Of a stretch of DNA of 17,096 nt, positions 1 to 8,087 are shown one piece after another (the stretch's first letter is position 1; every line of letters starts with the position of its first letter). Under the pieces are notes generated by a model, which made no database searches, was not told where the DNA came from, and worked only from the letters and a program-made list of their open reading frames with translations. Origin of the DNA: Flavobacteriales bacterium (lineage in GTDB: Bacteria; Bacteroidota; Bacteroidia; Flavobacteriales; Parvicellaceae). Location: the NCBI GenBank assembly GCA_014239715.1, contig JAAZYJ010000365.1, positions 1 through 17,096 on the forward strand. The letters run 5' to 3'. The position numbers were made by a program, and so were the translations under genes.

Positions 1-549
1 ACCCAGGAATTGGGTGATAACCACTCCATTTGTATATCTGTCATACAATTTCTTGTATTCCCCGGTGAATTGAGGAACCAGGTCTTGCTCAGCATCGATT
101 CTGACTTTGTGCTGCATGAATCCAATGCCCAGCTTAAACAAAATTCCGCTGTTTGGGTTTGGTCCGATGACGGGAAATAGTTTGCCAAAGGTACCCGTAA
201 AGATCCAGCCGCGCTCGAACGCCAATACATTGGAATAGGCTCCGTTTTGATTAATTATGTTGCCATCACTTGTTAGCATATCTGCCAGCATGCTCGTGTC
301 TTTTATTCGATCACCGAAAAAAAATTGAGAATTGACTCCAACAACCCAGTTACTGGCTAGCTTGAAATCCACATTTAATCCAATATTTGAGTTCCAGCCA
401 AATCGTGATTTGAGATCTCCTTCGGGCAGCTGTGCCGCATACGATAAACCTACCTGTGTGCAGAAAATAGAGCTGTCTTTTACCCCCTGACCGAGTCCGG
501 TAGAGCTTAAGATGATCAACACAAAAAAGTGAATGCAAACGTGCTTCAT
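1..549 (-). CDS. Outer-membrane beta-barrel protein, partial (3' end outside window)
   Basis: An open frame runs leftward from ATG at 549 to the window edge, giving 183 residues without a stop. Residues 1-20 form a signal peptide: a Lys/His start, a hydrophobic core FFVLIILSSTG, then GLGQ as the likely cleavage region. The mature part has alternating hydrophobic and polar stretches rich in Gly, Asn and aromatic residues (for example IGLNVDF, NWVVGVNSQFFFG, ILFKLGIGF), as expected of beta-barrel strands. I infer an outer-membrane barrel protein of the kind often left unnamed in Bacteroidota; I recognise no specific function. The C-terminal portion, where the last strand would show, is missing. 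A TACATTTG box lies 7 nt before the ATG, and the gene is divergent from the sugar-nucleotide operon. An overlapping frame covering 350-559 is a shadow. Confidence 0.8.
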   Translation of the reverse strand, partial: MKHVCIHFFVLIILSSTGLGQGVKDSSIFCTQVGLSYAAQLPEGDLKSRFGWNSNIGLNVDFKLASNWVVGVNSQFFFGDRIKDTSMLADMLTSDGNIINQNGAYSNVLAFERGWIFTGTFGKLFPVIGPNPNSGILFKLGIGFMQHKVRIDAEQDLVPQFTGEYKKLYDRYTNGVVITQFLG

Positions 550-556
550 TGCAGGT

Positions 557-564
557 CAAATGTA
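557..564 (-). promoter_or_regulatory. Putative -7 box (TACATTTG) for the outer-membrane protein gene
   Basis: Read leftward, TACATTTG matches the Bacteroidota -7 consensus TAnnTTTG exactly and ends 7 nt before the ATG at 549. Transcription would then start at or within a few bases of the start codon, giving an almost leaderless message. I see no clear TTTG -33 element at the usual distance. Confidence 0.4.
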
Positions 565-604
565 AGATTTTATGAGCGACGATCTATGTTGCGTCATCCA
601 AGAA

Positions 605-658
605 ACTGAAAAGTTCATTATTAATTGTAAGTAATTCGTATTATTTCCGCTTTTCAGT
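605..658. repeat. 9-bp inverted repeat in the divergent intergenic region
   Basis: ACTGAAAAG at 605-613 is the exact reverse complement of CTTTTCAGT at 650-658, with a 36-nt AT-rich spacer. The right arm lies about 15 nt upstream of the putative -7 box of the rightward operon, in the -33 region, so an operator role is possible. A 9-bp match at this spacing in AT-rich DNA can also occur by chance. Confidence 0.35.
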
Positions 659-672
659 GTATAACGATTCAC

Positions 673-680
673 TATATTCG
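673..680 (+). promoter_or_regulatory. Putative -7 box (TATATTCG) for the sugar-nucleotide operon
   Basis: TATATTCG differs from TAnnTTTG at one base. It ends exactly 18 nt before the preferred ATG at 699 (and 6 nt before ATG 687). The same 18-nt spacing occurs at three other genes in the window, which supports both the box and the 699 start. No convincing -33 element is seen. Confidence 0.35.
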
Positions 681-698
681 CAGATTATGTCTGAAGTC

Positions 699-1832
699 AT
701 GAGTAAAATTCAAATGGTCGATCTGAAGAAACAGTATCAAAAGATCAAACCTGAAATAGACAAAGCTATTCTGAATGTTGTGGAATCCGCACAGTTCATC
801 AATGGTCCTGAAGTAAAAGGCTTTCAGCAGGATCTGGAAAAATATCTGAATGTCAAGCACGTAATTCCATGCGCAAATGGAACAGATGCCCTCCAGATTT
901 CAATGATGGCTTTAGGTCTGCAACCTGGGGATGAGGTAATTACCCCATCTTACACATACATTGCAACAACAGAAGTCATCGGACTGTTAAGGCTGAAGCC
1001 TGTTTTTGTGGATTGTGACCCAAACACTTTCAACATTTCCCCTCAGGCAATAGAAAATGCAATAACTCCAAGAACTAAAGCTATAGTTCCGGTTCACCTT
1101 TATGGACAAGCGTGCGATATGAATGCCATTATGGAAATTGCAAGGACTAACAAGCTCTTTGTAATTGAAGATAACGCTCAGGCAATCGGTTGTGATTATT
1201 CGTTAAACAATGGTTCTGTTGTTAAAACAGGGACAATTGGTGATATTGGGTGTACGAGCTTTTTCCCATCAAAGAATTTAGGGTGCTACGGAGACGGGGG
1301 CGCTATATGTACAAATAATGATGATCTGGCATCAAAAATTAGAATGGTGGCAAATCATGGTCAGAGCAAAAGATATTACCACGATGTGGTAGGTTGCAAC
1401 TCCAGGTTGGACTCAATACAGGCAGCGATCCTCCGGATCAAATTAAGGGAGCTGGATGGTTACATTGAAAGAAGAAATAAGGCAGCTGCCTATTATGACA
1501 GCGCGTTCGCCGAATTAGATCAGATAACGACCCCTTACAAGAGTGGCCAAAGTAATCACGTTTTTCATCAGTATACCATTAAGTTGTCTGATGAGGTTGA
1601 TCGTGACGCACTGGTTGAGTATCTGGCTAAAAAAGAAATACCTGCGATGATCTACTATCCGGTGCCGGCACATCGGCAGGAAATGTTTTCGCAGCTCGAT
1701 ACAGAATGTGCAGACATGACAACGACGGATTGGTTAACAACAAGGGTTTTTTCTTTGCCAATGCATACTGAATTGACAGAAGAACAGTTGGAACACATAA
1801 CAGAGTCAGTAATAGAATTTATTAAAGGATGA
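699..1832 (+). CDS. DegT/DnrJ/EryC1 aminotransferase, WbpE-like (UDP-3-keto-GlcNAcA 3-aminotransferase)
   Basis: This is a PLP-dependent sugar aminotransferase expected to transfer an amino group, normally from glutamate, to C3 of a UDP-3-keto-2-acetamido-glucuronate. The fold-type I features are all visible: CANGTDALQ near residues 58-66, the PLP-contacting VIEDNAQAIG (Asp158, Gln161), and the Schiff-base Lys192 in SFFPSKNLG. The product is 377 residues, usual for the family. The frame is open back to a GTG at 657 with another ATG at 687. I chose 699 because family members begin near IQMVDLKxQY and because a promoter-like box lies 18 nt upstream. It is the first gene of the operon, and its stop overlaps the next start (ATGA). 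The WbpE assignment rests on the WbpB, WbpD and dehydrogenase neighbours; sequence alone supports only a sugar 3- or 4-aminotransferase. Confidence 0.9.
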   Translation: MSKIQMVDLKKQYQKIKPEIDKAILNVVESAQFINGPEVKGFQQDLEKYLNVKHVIPCANGTDALQISMMALGLQPGDEVITPSYTYIATTEVIGLLRLKPVFVDCDPNTFNISPQAIENAITPRTKAIVPVHLYGQACDMNAIMEIARTNKLFVIEDNAQAIGCDYSLNNGSVVKTGTIGDIGCTSFFPSKNLGCYGDGGAICTNNDDLASKIRMVANHGQSKRYYHDVVGCNSRLDSIQAAILRIKLRELDGYIERRNKAAAYYDSAFAELDQITTPYKSGQSNHVFHQYTIKLSDEVDRDALVEYLAKKEIPAMIYYPVPAHRQEMFSQLDTECADMTTTDWLTTRVFSLPMHTELTEEQLEHITESVIEFIKG

Positions 1833-3151
1833 ATATAGCTGTTGTAGGAACAGGGTACGTTGGACTGGTTACAGGGACATGCTTTGCTGAGACAGGCAAC
1901 AACGTGATCTGTGTTGACATTGATGAAAAAAAGGTGGAGATGATGAGAAATGGCGAAGTGCCCATCTATGAGCCGCACCTTGATGTCATTTTTGAAAGGA
2001 ATATTCAACAGAAAAGATTGCGGTTTACAACGGACCTTAAAGAGGCGGTTGACCAAAGTCAAATCATCTTCTTAGCACTTCCCACTCCTCCCGGAGAAGA
2101 CGGGTCAGCGGATCTTTCTTACGTTCTTTCAGTTGCTGAGCAGCTGGGTGAGATCATGACCGAATACAAGATCATAATTGACAAAAGTACAGTTCCGGTT
2201 GGTACGGCAGAAAAAGTTCGAGAAGCAGCATTGCAAAAGGCACAGGTAGACTTCGACGTAGTTTCTAACCCGGAATTTTTGCGAGAAGGATTTGCAGTAG
2301 ATGATTTTTTAAAACCGGATAGGGTCGTAATTGGCACCTCGTCGGCAAAGGCAAGGACGATCCTTGAGAAACTGTATCGCCCCTTTGTAAGACAGGGCAA
2401 TCCAATATATTTTATGGATGAAAGGTCTGCTGAACTTACTAAATACGCAGCAAATGCTTTTTTGGCGACGAAGATCACATTCATGAACGAGATTGCAAAT
2501 TTCTGTGAGCTTGTGGGTGCAGATGTTGATGCAGTGAGAAAAGGAGTAGGCTCCGATTCCAGAATTGGAAATAGGTTCCTTTTTCCCGGAATTGGTTATG
2601 GCGGAAGCTGTTTCCCGAAAGATGTTCAAGCCCTTGTTAAGTGTGGCAAAGAGGAAGGGTATGATTTCAGGATAATTCAGTCTGTAATGGATATCAATCA
2701 GAAGCAGAAACAAACACTTGTCAGGAAGGTTAAAGAGTTTTACAAGGATGATTTGAAGGGAAAAACTTTTGCCTTGTGGGGGTTGGCTTTTAAACCTGAT
2801 ACCGACGACATCAGAGAGGCGCCTTCACTGTACATCATTGAAGAGCTGCTGGAAGCTGGCGCAAAAATAAAGGCTTTTGATCCGGAGGCTATGGATAATG
2901 TGAAAAGTAAAATGGGAGATGCTATTGAATACTCCTCAAATCAATATGAAGCACTGGTCGATGCTGATGCATTGCTGATTGCTACAGAATGGCCGGTGTT
3001 TAGGACGCCTGATTTCGAGAAGATAAAAAGTGCACTCAAGGATAGTGTTATTTTTGATGGCAGAAATTTGTACGATCTGACAAATATGAGAGATCACGAA
3101 TTTTATTACGAGAGCATTGGAAGAAAAATTGTTCGAGGACGATATAATTGA
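1829..3151 (+). CDS. ugd: UDP-glucose 6-dehydrogenase
   Basis: The enzyme oxidises UDP-glucose twice with NAD+ to UDP-glucuronate in the cytosol. The Rossmann motif GTGYVG sits at residues 7-12, [15 protein letters not shown] marks the central substrate region, and the catalytic cysteine is Cys261 in [22 protein letters not shown] carries the conserved active-site lysine region. The length of 440 residues is normal for bacterial Ugd. The start codon overlaps the preceding stop by 4 nt (ATGA). The next gene is UDP-glucuronate decarboxylase, so its product is probably passed on towards UDP-xylose. The SCFPKD form separates it from the second nucleotide-sugar dehydrogenase of the operon, which has GGHCIGVDPYYL. 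Confidence 0.95.
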   Translation: MNIAVVGTGYVGLVTGTCFAETGNNVICVDIDEKKVEMMRNGEVPIYEPHLDVIFERNIQQKRLRFTTDLKEAVDQSQIIFLALPTPPGEDGSADLSYVLSVAEQLGEIMTEYKIIIDKSTVPVGTAEKVREAALQKAQVDFDVVSNPEFLREGFAVDDFLKPDRVVIGTSSAKARTILEKLYRPFVRQGNPIYFMDERSAELTKYAANAFLATKITFMNEIANFCELVGADVDAVRKGVGSDSRIGNRFLFPGIGYGGSCFPKDVQALVKCGKEEGYDFRIIQSVMDINQKQKQTLVRKVKEFYKDDLKGKTFALWGLAFKPDTDDIREAPSLYIIEELLEAGAKIKAFDPEAMDNVKSKMGDAIEYSSNQYEALVDADALLIATEWPVFRTPDFEKIKSALKDSVIFDGRNLYDLTNMRDHEFYYESIGRKIVRGRYN

Positions 3152-3155
3152 AAAG

Positions 3156-4145
3156 TTGAATAAAAGAGTATTAATCACCGGAGCAGCAGGCTTCTTAGGA
3201 TCACACCTTTGTGAGCGTTTCGTGAAAGAAGGATTTCACGTTACGGGCATGGATAATTTGATCACAGGGAGGATGAGCAATATGGATCATTTGCTCGACA
3301 AACCTAATTTCGATTTTGTCAACCACGACATTACAGAGCATATTTCGATCGATGAGGAGCTGGATTACATATTGCATTTTGCTTCTCCTGCAAGTCCGAT
3401 AGACTATCTGAAAATTCCTATCCAGACGCTTAAAGTAGGGTCTTTGGGAACCCATAATTGTTTAGGATTGGCAAAGGCGAAAAACGCAAGGATAATTGTT
3501 GCATCAACGTCAGAGGTCTATGGAGATCCAACAGTGCATCCGCAAACAGAAGATTATTGGGGGAATGTGAACCCGGTTGGCCCAAGAGGGGTTTATGATG
3601 AAGCCAAACGTTTCCAGGAGGCTATTACCATGGCATATCACACCTATCACGGGGTAGAAACAAGGATCGTTAGGATATTCAACACATATGGGCCAAGAAT
3701 GAGACTGAATGACGGCCGTGTTCTACCGGCTTTTATCGGTCAGGCGCTAAGAGGTGAGGATCTGACTATTTTTGGTGACGGTAGCCAAACCAGGTCGTTC
3801 TGCTATGTAGATGACCTAGTAGAAGGTATCTATCGATTGCTGATGAGTGATTGCCCGGACCCCGTTAATATTGGGAACCCGGATGAGATTACCATTGGTG
3901 ATTTTGCAGAGGAGATCATTCAATTGACAGGGACTAAGCAAAAGGTGATCTATCAGGATCTACCGGTTAATGATCCCAAACAAAGGCAGCCGAATATTGA
4001 TAAAGCAAAAAAGCTGCTTGATTGGGAGCCTAAGATCAAACGAGCAGAGGGGCTTAAAATCACCTATGATTATTTTAAGTCATTGCCCGATGAAGACCTC
4101 TATAAAAAAGAACACAATAACTTTAAGGAATACATAAAAAAATAA
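3156..4145 (+). CDS. UDP-glucuronate decarboxylase (UDP-xylose synthase), extended SDR family
   Basis: The enzyme converts UDP-glucuronate to UDP-xylose through a 4-keto intermediate and tightly bound NAD+. The product is a 329-residue extended short-chain dehydrogenase with [10 protein letters not shown] (NAD-binding, residues 9-18), [10 protein letters not shown] (Glu120) and the catalytic pair Tyr147-x3-Lys151 in YDEAKR. The segments [11 protein letters not shown] and YGPRMR are typical of the UXS family and separate it from UDP-glucose 4-epimerase. The frame is open back to a TTG at 3117 inside ugd, but homologues start right at the RVLITG strand, so I prefer the TTG at 3156, 4 nt after the ugd stop. 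No ATG fits. Its position after ugd supports the assignment. Confidence 0.9.
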   Translation: MNKRVLITGAAGFLGSHLCERFVKEGFHVTGMDNLITGRMSNMDHLLDKPNFDFVNHDITEHISIDEELDYILHFASPASPIDYLKIPIQTLKVGSLGTHNCLGLAKAKNARIIVASTSEVYGDPTVHPQTEDYWGNVNPVGPRGVYDEAKRFQEAITMAYHTYHGVETRIVRIFNTYGPRMRLNDGRVLPAFIGQALRGEDLTIFGDGSQTRSFCYVDDLVEGIYRLLMSDCPDPVNIGNPDEITIGDFAEEIIQLTGTKQKVIYQDLPVNDPKQRQPNIDKAKKLLDWEPKIKRAEGLKITYDYFKSLPDEDLYKKEHNNFKEYIKK

Positions 4146-4720
4146 TGAGCTACTTTGCCCACGAAACGGCTGTAATTGATGATGGATGCGAGATTGGTGA
4201 TGGAACCAAGATCTGGCATTTTTCGCATGTTATGCCGAATTGTAGGATTGGTGAAGGGTGTAATTTGGGCCAGAATGTGGTGGTTTCTCCCAACGTAATA
4301 TTGGGTGCCAATGTAAAGGTTCAAAACAATGTATCGATCTATACCGGTGTTGAGTGCGAGGATGATGTGTTTTTAGGACCGTCAATGGTATTCACGAATA
4401 TTACAAACCCCAGAAGTGCCATTGTTAGAAGAGAACAATATGAAAAAACTTTGGTTAAGCGTGGGGCAACAATTGGAGCTAATGCTACTGTGATATGTGG
4501 TAATCACATTGGTGAATTCGCTTTGATCGGTGCAGGTGCGGTGGTAACGAAAGATGTGCCACCATATGCGCTCTATGTTGGTAACCCGGGTAAACAGATA
4601 GGTTGGGTCAGCGAATATGGCCATAGACTGATATTTGATGAAAATGGAGAGGCAACTTGTTCTGAAAGTGATGAGAAGTACAGGATGACTGAAAATAACG
4701 TAATTAAAATAAATGGGTAA
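4145..4720 (+). CDS. WbpD-like UDP-2-acetamido-3-amino-glucuronate N-acetyltransferase
   Basis: This 191-residue left-handed beta-helix acetyltransferase should acetylate the 3-amino group of UDP-GlcNAc3NA using acetyl-CoA. Hexapeptide repeats run from about residue 10 to 150 (for example IGDGTK, IGEGCN, LGANVK, IGANAT). The stretch FTNITNPRSAI followed by TLVKRGATIGANATV and IGWVSEYG is characteristic of the WbpD/WlbB group. The gene overlaps the preceding stop by one base (TAATG) and the next start by 8 nt. With WbpB-, WbpE- and WbpA-role genes in the same operon the pathway assignment is strong. The protein is probably a soluble trimer, as is usual for the fold. Confidence 0.9.
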   Translation: MSYFAHETAVIDDGCEIGDGTKIWHFSHVMPNCRIGEGCNLGQNVVVSPNVILGANVKVQNNVSIYTGVECEDDVFLGPSMVFTNITNPRSAIVRREQYEKTLVKRGATIGANATVICGNHIGEFALIGAGAVVTKDVPPYALYVGNPGKQIGWVSEYGHRLIFDENGEATCSESDEKYRMTENNVIKING

Positions 4721-5738
4721 GATCGGATTTGCAGTAATTGGCTGTGGACATATCGGTAAAAGACACGCCGAAATGATTCTTCGAAATGAGGAGTCAGAAC
4801 TTGTTGCTCTTTGTGACATTAAAGACCAAAGCGATTTGGGTATTGAAGGGTTCGCTTCTGCACAATTCTATGGATCTGTTCAGGATATGCTGGAAAATAG
4901 CAATGTAGATGTTGTTTGTGTTTGCACACCAAATGGATTGCATTCAGATCAGGCCAGCCTTATTTTGGACGCGGGAAAACACGTCGTTTGTGAAAAACCA
5001 ATGGGACTTTCGAAAGCGAAATGTGAATCGGTGATCTACAAAGCATTAAAAGCGAACAAACATTTTTTCTGTGTAATGCAGAATCGATATTCGCCCCCAT
5101 CCGTATGGATAAAAAACGTCATTGAAAATCGTGTTTTGGGAGATATTTTCAGTGTACAGCTTAACTGTTACTGGAACCGTGATGAACGTTATTATAAAAA
5201 AGGCGGATGGAAAGGAAATCAGAAATTAGATGGAGGGACACTGTTCACACAGTTTTCACACTTTTTGGACATGATGTACTGGCTTTTTGGAGATATAGAC
5301 AATATCCAGGGAAAGTTCAGGGACTTTAGTCACCAGGACTTGACAGATTTTGAGGATACGGGATTAGTAACATTTGATTTTGTTAATGGCGGAATAGGAT
5401 GTCTTAATTATTCCACCTCCGTGTGGGGGGCTAACCTGGAGAGCTCAATGACGATCGTTGGAAGTAAAGGAAGTGTCAAGATCGGCGGGCAATATATGAA
5501 TGAAGTAGAGGTTTGTAATATCGAAGGGTATCAAATGCCTGAGCTTGCACCGTCAAATCCGGCCAATGATTATGGGGCATATAAAGGCAGCGCTGCCAAT
5601 CATCATTACATTATTAAAAATGTAGTAGACACTTTAAAAGGAAGAACCACAGCAACGACCAACGCATTGGAAGGGCTTAAAGTGGTTGAGATAATAGAAA
5701 GAATATATCAAGTTAGAGATGAACATGGATATGTATAA
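4713..5738 (+). CDS. Gfo/Idh/MocA oxidoreductase, WbpB/WlbA-like (UDP-GlcNAcA 3-oxidase)
   Basis: This 341-residue NAD-dependent oxidoreductase probably oxidises C3 of UDP-N-acetylglucosaminuronate to the 3-keto sugar used by the aminotransferase. An N-terminal Rossmann fold has VIGCGHIGKRH (residues 8-18). The family lysine is Lys95 in CEKPMG and the likely catalytic His183 lies in FTQFSHFLDMMYW. The C-terminal half is the Gfo/Idh/MocA alpha/beta domain. It overlaps the acetyltransferase by 8 nt and the next gene by at least 8 nt. In characterised WbpB systems the cofactor is recycled with 2-oxoglutarate; I cannot tell from sequence whether this member does the same. The Gfo/Idh fold is broad, so the substrate is inferred from context. 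Confidence 0.85.
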   Translation: MGKIGFAVIGCGHIGKRHAEMILRNEESELVALCDIKDQSDLGIEGFASAQFYGSVQDMLENSNVDVVCVCTPNGLHSDQASLILDAGKHVVCEKPMGLSKAKCESVIYKALKANKHFFCVMQNRYSPPSVWIKNVIENRVLGDIFSVQLNCYWNRDERYYKKGGWKGNQKLDGGTLFTQFSHFLDMMYWLFGDIDNIQGKFRDFSHQDLTDFEDTGLVTFDFVNGGIGCLNYSTSVWGANLESSMTIVGSKGSVKIGGQYMNEVEVCNIEGYQMPELAPSNPANDYGAYKGSAANHHYIIKNVVDTLKGRTTATTNALEGLKVVEIIERIYQVRDEHGYV

Positions 5739-7026
5739 TAAGTTAGTTGCTAAAGAAGTTAAACTTGGCGTAATCGGGCTGGGTTATGTAGGCTTGCCAA
5801 TTGCATTGGAGTTTGCTAAAAGATTAAAAGTGGTAGGGTTTGACATCAATCAGGAACGGGTTGATTTAATGAGGAAGAACATCGACCCATCTAAAGAATT
5901 GGATGCATCGGAGTTTGAAGGAACCGACATATATTTCACCGCAGACCCTGAGGATTTGAAAGATGTTTCCTTTTTTATAATCGCAGTTCCGACTCCAATA
6001 GACGATTCTAACCTGCCCGATCTCAAACCTTTAATAGGTGCGTCAAAAACTGTTGGAAAGGTACTTTCAAAGGGAGATTATGTGGTTTATGAGTCTACCG
6101 TATACCCGGGATGTACAGAAGAAGACTGTGTTCCTGTATTGGAAGAATTATCAGGACTGAAGTACAATGAGGATTTTAAGGTGGGGTATTCCCCGGAACG
6201 TATTAATCCGGGAGATAAAGAGCATACATTGTCATCTATCGTTAAAGTTTCATCCGGGTCTTGTGAAGTCTCTGCGGAAAACATTGCCAAGACATATGAA
6301 TTGGTGGTAGAAGCAGGCGTGCACAGGGCATCAAGTATCATGGTGGCCGAAGCGGCAAAGATCATCGAGAATACACAAAGAGATGTAAATATTGCCTTAG
6401 TGAATGAGTTGTCGATTATATTTAACAGATTGGGTATAAATACCTATGATGTGCTAACTGCAGCGGGTACAAAATGGAATTTTCTGAAGTTTTTTCCGGG
6501 CTTGGTAGGCGGGCACTGCATTGGCGTAGATCCTTATTATTTGACCCACAAAGCGAAACAAACGGGTTATCATGCCAAGATCATAAACTCAGGGAGATAT
6601 GTAAATGACTCGATGGGTTTTTACGTTGGAAAACAAACGGTTAAAAAGATTATCGCTCAGGGTAAAAGGGTCATGGACTCAAAGGTGCTGATCATGGGAG
6701 CGACTTTTAAAGAAGATGTCTCTGATATTAGAAATTCAAAAGTGATTGATGTAATACGAGAAATAGAGTCATTTTCCATAACTGTTGATGTGATCGATCC
6801 CTACGCAGACCCTGCCGAAGTAAATCAAGAATACGGCTATAAAACTAAAAATGACCCGAATGGGCCATATGATGCGGTAATTGTGGCAGTAAATCATAGC
6901 CAGTATAACGAGCTGCCACAATCATATTTTGAAGACCTGATGCCAAAAGGAGGAGTTTTCGTCGATATTAAAGGCGGGTTTAAGAATATGGCCAATAGTG
7001 AGAAGCTGGAATATTGGAGTCTTTGA
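5731..7026 (+). CDS. Nucleotide-sugar 6-dehydrogenase, WbpO/TviB type (UDP-HexNAc to UDP-HexNAc uronate)
   Basis: The 431-residue UDP-glucose/GDP-mannose dehydrogenase family member has GLGYVG at residues 16-21, YESTVYPGCTEEDCVP, YSPERINPGD and the catalytic Cys263 in VGGHCIGVDPYYL. This active-site form marks the UDP-N-acetylhexosamine dehydrogenases of the TviB/WbpO type rather than Ugd. In this operon it most likely makes UDP-N-acetylglucosaminuronate, the first step of the diacetamido-uronate pathway, although TviB/WbpO relatives often act on UDP-GalNAc or UDP-GlcNAc. Three in-frame ATGs (5719, 5725, 5731) precede the conserved YNKLVxKEVKLGVIG. I prefer 5731, which overlaps the previous stop by 8 nt and matches the usual family start. 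The stop overlaps the next ATG (TGATG). Confidence 0.9.
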   Translation: MYNKLVAKEVKLGVIGLGYVGLPIALEFAKRLKVVGFDINQERVDLMRKNIDPSKELDASEFEGTDIYFTADPEDLKDVSFFIIAVPTPIDDSNLPDLKPLIGASKTVGKVLSKGDYVVYESTVYPGCTEEDCVPVLEELSGLKYNEDFKVGYSPERINPGDKEHTLSSIVKVSSGSCEVSAENIAKTYELVVEAGVHRASSIMVAEAAKIIENTQRDVNIALVNELSIIFNRLGINTYDVLTAAGTKWNFLKFFPGLVGGHCIGVDPYYLTHKAKQTGYHAKIINSGRYVNDSMGFYVGKQTVKKIIAQGKRVMDSKVLIMGATFKEDVSDIRNSKVIDVIREIESFSITVDVIDPYADPAEVNQEYGYKTKNDPNGPYDAVIVAVNHSQYNELPQSYFEDLMPKGGVFVDIKGGFKNMANSEKLEYWSL

Positions 7027-8087
7027 TGGAATATAAAAAGTCGATACTTATTACGGGAGGAGCCGGGTTTATCGGCTCACACGTTGTTCGACTTTTCGTA
7101 AACAAATATTCCGACTGTAAAATTGTGAATCTTGACGCACTAACCTATGCTGGGAACCTGGCAAACTTGAGTGATATTGAAGGTAGGTCAAATTACGTTT
7201 TTGAAAAAGCTGATATCCGGGATAGAGTAGATTTGGACAGAATATTTTCCGAACATTCTATTGATTCGGTAATTCATTTAGCGGCAGAGTCGCATGTGGA
7301 CAGATCAATATCAGACCCAACTGGTTTTATCATGACGAACATTATTGGAACGGTTCATTTGTTAAATGCCGCTCGAACCTTCTGGGAAGGTCAGTTTGAG
7401 AATAAATGTTTTTACCATATCTCAACTGATGAGGTGTATGGTTCTCTTGGTAATGAAGGGTTGTTCACAGAAGAAACGCCATACGATCCAAGAAGTCCTT
7501 ATTCTGCTTCAAAAGCTAGTTCTGACCATATTGTAAGAGCCTATTTTCACACCTATAATTTGCCTGTTAAAATATCGAATTGTTCTAACAATTATGGGGC
7601 AAATCAGTTCCCGGAAAAACTGATACCATTGCTAATCAATAATATCAAAAAAGAACTGCCTTTGCCGGTATATGGAGAGGGTTTAAATGTTCGGGATTGG
7701 TTGTGGGTGGACGATCATGCACGTGCCATTGATACGATTTTTCACAAGGGAATCCTGGGTGAGACGTATAATATCGGAGGCGTTAATGAATGGAAGAATA
7801 TTGATCTGGTGAACCTGCTTTGTGATCAGATGGATGATAAACTGGGTCGAAACAAAGGGGAATCAAGAAAATTGATCACGTTTGTTAAAGACAGAGCCGG
7901 ACATGACCTTAGATATGCTATTGATTCAAGTAAGATTGAAGAACAACTTGGCTGGAAACCGTCGATTCAATTTGAAGAGGGACTTTCTTTAACAATAGAC
8001 TGGTATTTGAGTAACCAAGAATGGATGGATGACGTAACATCAGGTGACTATAAAAGTTATTACTTGAATCAATACCAAAACCGATAA
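7026..8087 (+). CDS. rmlB: dTDP-glucose 4,6-dehydratase
   Basis: This extended SDR enzyme converts dTDP-glucose to dTDP-4-keto-6-deoxyglucose, the branch point to rhamnose and other deoxysugars. The 353 residues contain GGAGFIGSHV (residues 11-20), LAAESHVDRSI, the catalytic triplet Thr134-Asp135-Glu136 in STDEVYG, Tyr159-x3-Lys163 in YSASK, and NNYGANQFPEKLIP, all hallmarks of RmlB. The frame is open back to a TTG at 7014, but the ATG at 7026 overlaps the preceding stop (TGATG) and fits family starts. RmlA, RmlC and RmlD are not in the window, so the final sugar cannot be named. The stop overlaps the next gene (TAATG). Confidence 0.93.
   Translation: MEYKKSILITGGAGFIGSHVVRLFVNKYSDCKIVNLDALTYAGNLANLSDIEGRSNYVFEKADIRDRVDLDRIFSEHSIDSVIHLAAESHVDRSISDPTGFIMTNIIGTVHLLNAARTFWEGQFENKCFYHISTDEVYGSLGNEGLFTEETPYDPRSPYSASKASSDHIVRAYFHTYNLPVKISNCSNNYGANQFPEKLIPLLINNIKKELPLPVYGEGLNVRDWLWVDDHARAIDTIFHKGILGETYNIGGVNEWKNIDLVNLLCDQMDDKLGRNKGESRKLITFVKDRAGHDLRYAIDSSKIEEQLGWKPSIQFEEGLSLTIDWYLSNQEWMDDVTSGDYKSYYLNQYQNR

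Noticed and set aside
350..559. Leftward 69-residue frame near the left edge
   Set aside because: It is a shifted frame over the signal-peptide-bearing outer-membrane gene that starts at 549 and continues to the window edge.
657..698. GTG 657 or ATG 687 as the start of the aminotransferase
   Set aside because: The added residues do not resemble family N-termini and would place the start over or within 6 nt of the promoter-like box at 673-680; ATG 699 fits the family.
1655..2713. Leftward frames opposite the aminotransferase/ugd junction and ugd
   Set aside because: They are antisense shadows of strongly conserved enzymes, with cysteine- and serine-rich low-information translations.
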